DNA from: Gemmatimonadaceae bacterium
GTDB lineage: Bacteria > Gemmatimonadota > Gemmatimonadetes > Gemmatimonadales > Gemmatimonadaceae
Assembly (NCBI GenBank): GCA_013813605.1
Contig: JACCRL010000233.1
Span: 1-5,703, forward strand
Reading direction: 5' to 3'
DNA length: 5,703 nucleotides
Both the position numbers and the translations under genes were made by a program. The notes beneath the pieces were generated by a model. The model saw nothing but the letters and a program-made list of their open reading frames with translations. It did no database searches and was not told the origin of the DNA. Shown in pieces: positions 1 to 5,703 of the stretch (positions within the stretch are counted from its first letter, which is position 1; every line of letters starts with the position of its first letter).

Positions 1-809
1 GATCCGGGCAGGTGCCAGCGATTGCTGTCGATCCAGAGAGAATCGCCGAGGTTGAGCGCCGTCCCCGCAACGTTTCTGAAGACAAAGGGCGGATCCGATT
101 CCTTGAACTTCGCGTTGAGAACCTGGGCGAATCTCCCCGCGCTGTCGGGATCGGCGATGCGCGCGTACCCGAGGGTCGCATCGCCACCGGTCCATCGCCA
201 GGTGCGCGCGAGTCCTTCGCGGTTGCGGCGGATCTCCTGACCGGGGCTGGCCAGCGCGAAGCGGATGGCGCTGTCCCTGCGCGCGCCCTTGAGCGAGTCG
301 GCCGGGTGCCAGGGTAATGTGAGGATGACGCTGCCGTCGTGGATGTCGGCCGAGTCGGACACGATGTAGTGGCCAAAGCCTCTCCGGTCGCGCGCCGCCT
401 TCTGCGCGCCTGGCGGAAAGACGCGGCGGAAGTTCCACTCGCCGTTCTTGTGCTGCCGCAACACGACGATCGGGTGCTGCACGTCGACGTGCGTGAGCAG
501 GATGCGGCGGTCGAAAAGGTCGCGGGAGTCGTAACGCAGGCGAATCGGTCCGGTCGCAATGAACAGCGAGTCCTCGTCGTCGCGGATCTCCAGCGAGTCG
601 ATAGTGACGCCGTTGAAGAACCCACCGCTGATCCTGCCGACGTGGACCTTGCCCTTCACGTTGCCGGCGAGCATCGACGACACCATGCGGCGAACGCGCT
701 CCTGGCCGAACCCGGTATGCGTAACGCCGACGAGGCTCAGCACGGCGATGACACCAATGGCGAGCAGCACGGCAGCACTCACGATGGCGATGCGAAGACG
801 GCGCGACAT
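1..809 (-). CDS. tamB: TamB/AsmA-like translocation and assembly protein, N-terminal part (runs off the window)
   Basis: Reading leftward from the ATG at 809-807, the frame stays open to base 1, giving 269 codons with the C-terminus outside the window. Residues about 7-28 form one hydrophobic segment after a basic start (MSRRLR), as in TamB/AsmA proteins anchored in the inner membrane with the body in the periplasm. Residues 36-75 carry the family's usual N-terminal pattern: a short helix (ERVRRMVSSML), then alternating strands (VHVGRISGGFFNGVTIDSLE), with further beta-rich repeats such as ILLTHVDVQHPIVVLRQ around 103-118. E. coli TamB is about 1,260 residues, so most of this protein is probably missing. 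It starts 4 nt after the stop of the BamA/TamA-like gene and has only a weak, distant AGG upstream, so translational coupling is likely. The tamA-tamB order matches the classical TAM module. A generic AsmA-family protein cannot be excluded without the C-terminal DUF490 domain. Confidence 0.85.
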   Translation of the reverse strand, partial: MSRRLRIAIVSAAVLLAIGVIAVLSLVGVTHTGFGQERVRRMVSSMLAGNVKGKVHVGRISGGFFNGVTIDSLEIRDDEDSLFIATGPIRLRYDSRDLFDRRILLTHVDVQHPIVVLRQHKNGEWNFRRVFPPGAQKAARDRRGFGHYIVSDSADIHDGSVILTLPWHPADSLKGARRDSAIRFALASPGQEIRRNREGLARTWRWTGGDATLGYARIADPDSAGRFAQVLNAKFKESDPPFVFRNVAGTALNLGDSLWIDSNRWHLPG

Positions 810-813
810 GCCG

Positions 814-3081
814 CTAGAACGCCTGTCCAATTGCGAAGCTGAAGGTGAGTCGACTCGCCAGCGAGCCCTGGGCGCGCGGCTTGAACGTTGACGGGCAGCG
901 GCCCTCCGCCTGCGTGATCGTCACGCCATCGGCCGTCGTCGTGAAACGTGTTGCCAGAGTATTGCCGGGACTGACGCAGGGCAGTCCGCCCCCCTCGACT
1001 TCGCGCGCCTCGTAGTACAGCGGGCCTGTTGGACGCGCGTAAGGATTGTATCCGATCACGGCGCGCACCGGACCAACCGGGGAGAACGCGGTCACCTGGA
1101 TGCCCGGCGTGACCTTGAGCTGCGGCCCCTCGAACCCGCGCGACTGGCCGCGATTCCATACTTCGCCGGCATCGGTGAAGACCGTGAACTGGAGCAGCTC
1201 AGGCAGCACCGGGCTGCGCAGCCTCAGCTCGAGGTTCCCCACCACCAGCGTGTTCCCGCCGACGGGCACCACGCGGCGAAACGTTCCGAGCGTATCGCGA
1301 ACGACCGTGTCGGGGAGCCCGGTTGACGCGGGCGGCAGCACTGCAAAACCCCGCGCGATATAGATCGCCGAGCCAAGCTCGTTCTGGGAGAATCCGCGCA
1401 CTGTCGTCGGCCCGCCGGCGTAGAGCCGCTCCTGCGGCGGGATGAATCCCGTCGCGGTCCCGAAAGTCCTGCCGAAGACCGTTCCAGCGCGGAGCCGGAA
1501 CGCGAGCACATTCCCGCCGCCCACGTGCATGTAGCGGGCGCCGTCTGCAACGAGCTTGTTGAACTGAAGATCACGGTCGGACAGAATGGCGGGCGATGAA
1601 TGACGTGCCTCGAATCTCAGCACCGATCCGCGCGTTGGGGACAGTATGCTGTTCGAGTTGTCACGGGTCACCGATGCGCTGAGCACGGCGAGGCGTTGCG
1701 TCCTCTGGATCCGCTCCCGTTCCTCCTGCTCGCACAGGTTGAACACCGCGCAGAAGAGAGCGGGCTGTGCCTCCGTTCTCCCGAGGTCCATCGAGTAGGA
1801 GAGATTGACGGGAGTGCGCCGCCACTGCGACAGCGCGAGGGAAGCGACGCCGCCGATGGTGGTCGTGCGCAGGTACGCGTTGTACTCGGACACGCGCTGG
1901 CTGTAGAGCGTGACGGTCGGCACGGTGCGCCGTCCCAGGAACACCGTCTGCCGAAGGGTGGCGCCCAGGTAATAGTTGAGGCGGTTGCTGAAGACATCAC
2001 GCTTTGCCTGCGGGCACAGCTGCTTTGCGCCGCTGAGCGGCTCACCGATGCCGATCTTCGACACGCGAGCGTTCAGGTCGAGTCGCCGCGCAGCGCGCAT
2101 GAAGTTGTAGTTCGTGAGCTCGCCAGTGAGGCGGAAGCAGTCGAGTGTGCCGTATCCGACGCCGAGGCGCGCCGCGTTCATGGCAGCTTCGGCGAGAATC
2201 GCCGTCAGGCTGAGGACCGAGTCCGTCGCGCTGGCGCCGCTGTCGGGAGAGATCGACACGTGCTGGTATGCCTCGGTGCGATAGAGCGCGCGCTGCGCGT
2301 CGAGGATCTGGTCCTCGCGATACAGGTCGCCCGAATCGAGGCCCATTATACGGCGCGCGACGCGATTCGGTATCTGTTGCGTTTTCCCCTGCAACGGCAG
2401 CACTGCGACGCTGATGGTTCCGATCCTTGTTCGGGGTCCCGGCGAGACCGTGATGGTATCCCACGCGCTGAGTGCGCTTTCGTCAACCGCGAACGAGTGC
2501 ACGGCGTCCGCGCGCGGATATCCATTGTTGCGAAGGCGGCGGACGATCGAATCGCGCGCCGCCTCGATCGCGATGCGGTCGAACGGCCCGCCTTCGCGCA
2601 CCGGCAGATCGCGCGTTATGCGTCGCCGGTCTGCCACCGAATCGAGGCCGTTCAGAACAAAGGACCGGACCAGCGTGCGCGGGCCCTCCCTGATTCTGAA
2701 CCGAACCTCGACGCCGCCGCTGCCCGCCGCCTTCACCGCGGTGTCAACCGCCACTCTGGGATACCCCCGGCGGCGGTAAAAGATTATCAGCCGCGCGCGG
2801 TCATTCGGGATCTCGTCGCGGTCGAGGCAGCGCTTGACCGTGAAGGGCAGCTTGAGGATTCGCCGCGCCCAGGCCGAGGGCGTGGTGACGATGGTCCTTG
2901 CAAGATCGGCGTCCGAATAGGCACGGTTTCCCTCGAACACCAGCCGCCGTACCTCGAGATCTCCCGGTCCGCACGCCAGATCCTGCGCGCCGGAGGCAGC
3001 GGGGGAGGCGGCGATTGCCGCGGCAGCAAATAGAAGGAGTGCGGTCCCGAGCGCTAACCGAGCCGGGGCGCCGACGCTCAC
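814..3081 (-). CDS. tamA: BamA/TamA-family (Omp85) outer membrane protein
   Basis: A complete 755-residue protein, GTG at 3081 to TAG at 816-814. Residues 1-32 look like a Sec signal peptide (hydrophobic 9-25, possible cleavage after ASGA). Residues about 42-300 show three POTRA-like units: VRRLVFEGNRAYSD near 44, RSFVLNGLDSV near 139, and RIGTISV near 219. The rest is a 16-strand-type barrel. It has the Omp85 loop-6 motif VRGF at 561-564, then PVGGN (606-610), GNLELR (615-620) and FTDAGEVW (635-642), and a last strand ending in phenylalanine (LTFSFAIGQAF). In this family the POTRA domains face the periplasm and the barrel inserts or exports proteins at the outer membrane. Three POTRAs and a TamB-like gene directly downstream favour TamA over BamA. 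It is longer than E. coli TamA (577 residues), partly from long loops (about 581-605 and 691-740). The start overlaps the upstream gene's stop as GTGA, with no clear Shine-Dalgarno, so coupling is likely. Eight cysteines fall into four close pairs. The family call is firm; the TamA assignment is inference from context. Confidence 0.93.
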   Translation of the reverse strand: MSVGAPARLALGTALLLFAAAAIAASPAASGAQDLACGPGDLEVRRLVFEGNRAYSDADLARTIVTTPSAWARRILKLPFTVKRCLDRDEIPNDRARLIIFYRRRGYPRVAVDTAVKAAGSGGVEVRFRIREGPRTLVRSFVLNGLDSVADRRRITRDLPVREGGPFDRIAIEAARDSIVRRLRNNGYPRADAVHSFAVDESALSAWDTITVSPGPRTRIGTISVAVLPLQGKTQQIPNRVARRIMGLDSGDLYREDQILDAQRALYRTEAYQHVSISPDSGASATDSVLSLTAILAEAAMNAARLGVGYGTLDCFRLTGELTNYNFMRAARRLDLNARVSKIGIGEPLSGAKQLCPQAKRDVFSNRLNYYLGATLRQTVFLGRRTVPTVTLYSQRVSEYNAYLRTTTIGGVASLALSQWRRTPVNLSYSMDLGRTEAQPALFCAVFNLCEQEERERIQRTQRLAVLSASVTRDNSNSILSPTRGSVLRFEARHSSPAILSDRDLQFNKLVADGARYMHVGGGNVLAFRLRAGTVFGRTFGTATGFIPPQERLYAGGPTTVRGFSQNELGSAIYIARGFAVLPPASTGLPDTVVRDTLGTFRRVVPVGGNTLVVGNLELRLRSPVLPELLQFTVFTDAGEVWNRGQSRGFEGPQLKVTPGIQVTAFSPVGPVRAVIGYNPYARPTGPLYYEAREVEGGGLPCVSPGNTLATRFTTTADGVTITQAEGRCPSTFKPRAQGSLASRLTFSFAIGQAF

Positions 3082-3350
3082 CCGCGCAGCGCGCGTGCTG
3101 CCGGAGGGCGGCCGGGCGGAAGCTCGTGCGCCTCGTGAAGTATCGTTTTCGGCTCGCTCGTGTCCCCGAGCATTCTCTTCGGGGGGTCGGTCACTGACCG
3201 GGCGAGTTCGCCCTGCGGAACGAGGGGCGTCCGCTGGATTAAGAGTTGCACAAGGTAAAAACCGGCCAAACCGGCGGCGACACCGACGCCAATCGCTGGC
3301 AGCAAATCCGTGGCGCCAAGCTGGCGGCGATAATAGTATTCTGCGCTCAC
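3078..3350 (-). CDS. Small single-TM membrane protein of unknown function, first gene of the TAM-like operon
   Basis: A 90-residue reading frame from GTG (3350-3348) to TGA (3080-3078). I do not recognise the family. It begins with a tyrosine-rich, basic stretch (MSAEYYYRRQ). One hydrophobic segment follows at about residues 16-38 (LPAIGVGVAAGLAGFYLVQL), rich in Gly/Ala/Val. The remaining 50 residues are hydrophilic and rich in proline and charge (TPLVPQ, DPPKRM, ELPPGRPP). No signal-peptidase site is evident, so it probably stays as an inner-membrane protein; arginines at 8-9 favour a cytoplasmic N-terminus and a periplasmic tail. An AAGG at 3361-3358 sits 7 nt before the GTG. Its stop overlaps the GTG of the TamA-like gene by 4 nt, and a TTGACA lies upstream, which supports its being a real first gene of the operon. 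The lack of a recognisable family leaves a small chance it is only an open leader. Confidence 0.68.
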   Translation of the reverse strand: MSAEYYYRRQLGATDLLPAIGVGVAAGLAGFYLVQLLIQRTPLVPQGELARSVTDPPKRMLGDTSEPKTILHEAHELPPGRPPAARALRG

Positions 3351-3379
3351 AATGACGCCTTTTCCGGGGGATGCGCGTA

Positions 3380-3408
3380 AGTTCTCGTAGCGTCCCCCTT
3401 CATGTCAA
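3380..3408 (-). promoter_or_regulatory. Candidate sigma70-type promoter for the small protein-TamA-TamB operon
   Basis: On the minus strand TTGACA (3408-3403) is a perfect match to the -35 consensus. At 17-bp spacing the -10 position reads AGAACT (3385-3380), a poor match to TATAAT. Transcription would start near 3373, about 23 nt before the GTG at 3350. The placement in the only intergenic gap of this operon is persuasive; the weak -10 is the main doubt. Confidence 0.35.
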
Positions 3409-3424
3409 CCGGCCCTGTCTGCAT

Positions 3425-4981
3425 ATGCGGCGACTCCATCTCCTGATTGTACCCGCGTTTCTCGCCTGTGGTGGCAGCGGCGGTGATTCCGCGCCAAGCC
3501 GCCGGACCCTCATCGACTCGCGCGACACATCGGATCCGCGCTCGATGGACCCTGCGCTTTCCACCGACGTTCCGACGGGGCGCGCCGTCGCCTATCTGTT
3601 TGATGGGCTGACACGGTTTACCCCCGACGCGCGTGTAGTTCCGGGACTCGCCACATCATGGGACGTCACCCCCGACGGGATGACCTACACTTTCCATCTC
3701 CGCCGCGGCGTAAAGTTCCACGACGGCCGGCCCTTCACGGCGAAGCAGGTCCTTGCCAGCTTCCAGCGGGTGCTCGATCCAGCGACAAAGGGCGGCAGAG
3801 GGTGGCCGCTCTATCCGATCAAGGGCGCCGAGGACTACGCGGCGGGAAAAGGACGAACGATCACCGGCATCACGTCGCCGGATGACTCCACGGTAGTGAT
3901 CACGCTGAAGGAGCCGCTGGCGATCTTCCCCAAGCTCCTCGCGATGCCGGTTTCCTCCATCATTCCGGAAAATCCGGCCAGCGATTTCGGCCAGAAGCCG
4001 ATCGGAACCGGTCCGTGGAAGTTCGTCGAGTGGAAGCACGACGACTATATCCTCTTCGCGAAGAACGCGAGCTATTACGACGGCGCCCCGAAGAGCGATT
4101 CGCTGATGGCGCGCATCATCCCCGAGCGCAGCACCGCATCGGCCGAGTTCGAGGCGGGCAACGTCGACATTCTCAACGTCCCCGAGCAGGAGACGGGCAC
4201 CTGGGAGCAGAGCGCGGAAAAGAAGGCGCTGCTTTCTTCGGCGCCGGCGCTCCGGCTCTGGTACGTCGGCATCAACGCCACGCGCGGGCCGCTCAAGGAT
4301 GTGCGCGTGCGACAGGCGCTCAACCACGCCGTCAATGTGAACGTGATGCTGCAGCAGGTGATCGGCGGCCGCGGCCGCGTCGCCGCTGGTGTCATTCCGC
4401 CGACTCTCTCCGGCGCCGACACGATGCGAAAGGGTTACACGCATGATGTCGCCAAGGCAAAGCAGCTGCTCGCCGCCGCCGGCTACGCCAACGGCATCGA
4501 TCTCGAGCTCTGGACGTCGATGACGGAGCCGTCGCCGCGCCTCGCGCAGACGATCCAGGCCAACCTCGCCGAGGCGGGCGTTCGCGTGAAGCTGGTTCAG
4601 CGCGATGCGTCGTCGATGCGCGAAGCGGCAAGAAAGGGACAGACCGATCTCGCGCTCAAGGAATGGTGGGCCGATTATCCGGACGCCGAGAACTTCCTGT
4701 ATCCCCTGCTCCACGGGAGTAATAAGGGTGTCGGCGGAAACGTGTCGTTCTACCAGAACGCGCAGTTCGATCGTATCGTCTCCGAGGCGCGCCGCGAGCA
4801 GGACGAAGGCAAGCGCGCTGCTCTTTACACGCAGGCCGATCAGATCGCCTTCGACGAAGCCCCGATGATCTTCCTGTTCTTCTACAAGGATCTCTACGCG
4901 GTACAGCCGTGGGTAAAGGGATTCACCGTGCCGGCTGTGTTCAGCGGACAGCGCTGGACCGACGTGACGATGCAGAAATAG
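3425..4981 (+). CDS. ABC transporter substrate-binding lipoprotein, family 5 (peptide/nickel, DppA/OppA-like)
   Basis: A 518-residue protein ending in TAG at 4979-4981. An upstream in-frame ATG at 3371 would add 18 residues and spoil the signal peptide. The ATG at 3425 gives MRRLHLLIVPAFLAC, a short lipoprotein signal with Cys15 as the likely lipidated residue and a Gly/Ser linker (GGSGGDS) after it. Neither start has a good Shine-Dalgarno. The body is a typical SBP family-5 protein: MDPALSTD (41-48), LATSWDVTPDGMTYTFHLR (75-93), GVKFHDGRPFTA (95-106), GTGPWKFVEW (194-203), VRQALNHAVN (295-304). WWADYPDAENFL (414-425) lines up with the segment of OppA/DppA that contacts the ligand. Asp417 falls at the position that, in those proteins, holds the peptide's amino terminus. 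It should bind short peptides in the periplasm and deliver them to the permease encoded 3 nt downstream. Exact substrate (dipeptide, oligopeptide, nickel-chelate, glutathione) cannot be read from sequence. Confidence 0.95.
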   Translation: MRRLHLLIVPAFLACGGSGGDSAPSRRTLIDSRDTSDPRSMDPALSTDVPTGRAVAYLFDGLTRFTPDARVVPGLATSWDVTPDGMTYTFHLRRGVKFHDGRPFTAKQVLASFQRVLDPATKGGRGWPLYPIKGAEDYAAGKGRTITGITSPDDSTVVITLKEPLAIFPKLLAMPVSSIIPENPASDFGQKPIGTGPWKFVEWKHDDYILFAKNASYYDGAPKSDSLMARIIPERSTASAEFEAGNVDILNVPEQETGTWEQSAEKKALLSSAPALRLWYVGINATRGPLKDVRVRQALNHAVNVNVMLQQVIGGRGRVAAGVIPPTLSGADTMRKGYTHDVAKAKQLLAAAGYANGIDLELWTSMTEPSPRLAQTIQANLAEAGVRVKLVQRDASSMREAARKGQTDLALKEWWADYPDAENFLYPLLHGSNKGVGGNVSFYQNAQFDRIVSEARREQDEGKRAALYTQADQIAFDEAPMIFLFFYKDLYAVQPWVKGFTVPAVFSGQRWTDVTMQK

Positions 4982-4984
4982 CGC

Positions 4985-5703
4985 TTGTTCGCCTTCATCG
5001 TCCGCCGGCTGCTGCTCTCCATCCCGACGCTGTTCGGGGTGCTGGTCGTCGTTTTCCTGCTGCTCTACGTCGCGCCGGGTGATCCGGTTCAGGAAATGGT
5101 CGGCGAGCGCGCCGATCCCGAGACGATCGCCCGCCTGCGGAAGGAGCTGAAGCTCGACGAGCCCATGCACAAGCAGTTCACTCATTATACGAGCGGCGTC
5201 CTGCGCGGCGACTTCGGCAACTCCTACATCACGCAGCGTCCGATCATCCAGGACATCCGCGAGCGTTTTCCAAAGACGCTGCTCCTCGCCGGAACCGCGA
5301 TGCTGCTCGCCTCTATACTCGGCATCACGCTCGGCGTGCTGAGCGCGCGGAACCCGGGCGGCTGGCTCGACCGCCTGGGACTGGGTGCCGCCTATCTCGG
5401 GATTTCATTCCCCGTGTACTGGGTCGGACTGATCCTGATCCTCTTCTTCGCGGTGATGCTCAAGTGGCTGCCGCCGTCCGGCTACGGCGGCATCAAGTAC
5501 CTCATTCTGCCGGCGCTCGCGCTCGGCTCCCGCTCGATTGCGTTCCTCGCGCGCGTCACGCGGTCGGCGATGCTCGATGTGCTGAGCGGCGACTTCGTGC
5601 GCACGGCGCGCGCGAAGGGACTGAAGGAGCGCGTCGTGGTCGTCCGCCACGCGCTGCGCAACGCGCTCATCCCGATCATCACCGTGCTCGGCCTCGACTT
5701 CGG
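4985..5703 (+). CDS. ABC transporter permease, DppB/OppB family (3' end beyond the window)
   Basis: The frame is open from TTG at 4985 to the window end, 239 codons, against about 310-340 for the family. It opens with FAFIVRRLLLSIPTLFGVL and a first TM helix at about 9-29. This is followed by APGDP (30-34), the family's periplasmic segment (KLDEP 56-60, GDFGNSY 75-81), and helices near 98-118, 132-156 and 172-190. The cytoplasmic coupling loop (EAA-type) lies at about 202-230 with DFVRTARAKGL and HALRNALIP; it contacts the ATPase. TTG is the only plausible start: the TAG of the binding-protein gene lies in the same frame two codons upstream, and later starts would delete the conserved N-terminal RRLL helix. 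No clear Shine-Dalgarno is visible, so translation is probably coupled to the binding-protein gene. It should pair with a DppC-type permease and ATPases expected downstream. A specific dppB or oppB assignment is not possible here. Confidence 0.94.
   Translation, partial: MFAFIVRRLLLSIPTLFGVLVVVFLLLYVAPGDPVQEMVGERADPETIARLRKELKLDEPMHKQFTHYTSGVLRGDFGNSYITQRPIIQDIRERFPKTLLLAGTAMLLASILGITLGVLSARNPGGWLDRLGLGAAYLGISFPVYWVGLILILFFAVMLKWLPPSGYGGIKYLILPALALGSRSIAFLARVTRSAMLDVLSGDFVRTARAKGLKERVVVVRHALRNALIPIITVLGLDF

Noticed and set aside
12..317. Plus-strand open frames in the first 900 bases (for example 12-317 and 339-842)
   Set aside because: They are antisense to the TamB-like gene, whose signal anchor and AsmA-type N-terminus read clearly on the minus strand from 809.
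1600..3033. A 477-codon open frame on the plus strand, opposite the TamA-like gene
   Set aside because: It lies fully within the TamA-like gene in antisense, has an Arg/Ala/Val/His-rich composition without recognisable motifs, and no promoter or operon context.
3366..3398. Inverted repeat GGGGGA / TCCCCC flanking the putative -10 region in the divergent gap
   Set aside because: The arms are only 6 bp with a 21-nt gap and do not extend; such matches arise easily by chance in GC-rich DNA. Not enough to call an operator or hairpin.
3371..3424. An 18-residue N-terminal extension of the binding protein from the ATG at 3371
   Set aside because: It would place a polar, basic stretch ahead of the lipoprotein signal, and the G-run touches the ATG directly with no room for ribosome-binding spacing. 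The ATG at 3425 gives a normal short signal with a lipobox cysteine.
3656..5185. A 509-codon open frame on the minus strand, opposite the binding protein and the permease start
   Set aside because: It is antisense to two firmly identified genes and crosses their junction. Its translation is rich in Arg, Leu, Glu and Asp without domain motifs, as expected for a mirror frame of GC-rich coding DNA.

Overview
The window is GC-rich and gene-dense, with no untranslated stretch longer than about 75 bp. The proteins are those of a diderm (Gram-negative-type) bacterium: an outer-membrane Omp85 barrel, a TamB-type periplasm-spanning protein and a lipoprotein-dependent peptide importer. High GC, GTG/TTG starts and the style of the proteins fit an environmental lineage such as Gemmatimonadota. 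That placement is inference from protein character; no marker gene is present.

Left part, minus strand (3350 down to 1): a tightly packed operon read right to left. It starts with a 90-residue single-TM protein I do not recognise (3350-3078). This overlaps by 4 nt (GTGA) a 755-residue BamA/TamA-family outer-membrane protein with about three POTRA domains and a C-terminal barrel (3081-814). After 4 nt comes the N-terminal 269 residues of a TamB/AsmA-like protein (809-1, running off the window). Together the last two look like a TAM-type module linking inner and outer membranes for outer-membrane or secreted protein (or lipid) transport, with the small protein as a candidate accessory part.

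Middle (3351-3424): a 74-bp divergent intergenic region. It holds a perfect TTGACA hexamer on the minus strand at a plausible distance from the small gene.

Right part, plus strand (3425 to 5703): a peptide/nickel-family ABC importer. A family-5 solute-binding lipoprotein (3425-4981) is followed 3 nt later by a DppB/OppB-type permease that begins with TTG at 4985 and runs off the window. The binding protein stop and the permease are in the same frame, separated only by TAG-CGC. The rest of the importer (second permease, ATPases) would be expected to the right.

I found no RNA gene, mobile element, CRISPR array or convincing terminator. Nothing here is a clearly new system. The most open points are the small membrane protein coupled to the TamA-like gene and the four spatially grouped cysteine pairs in the TamA-like protein.
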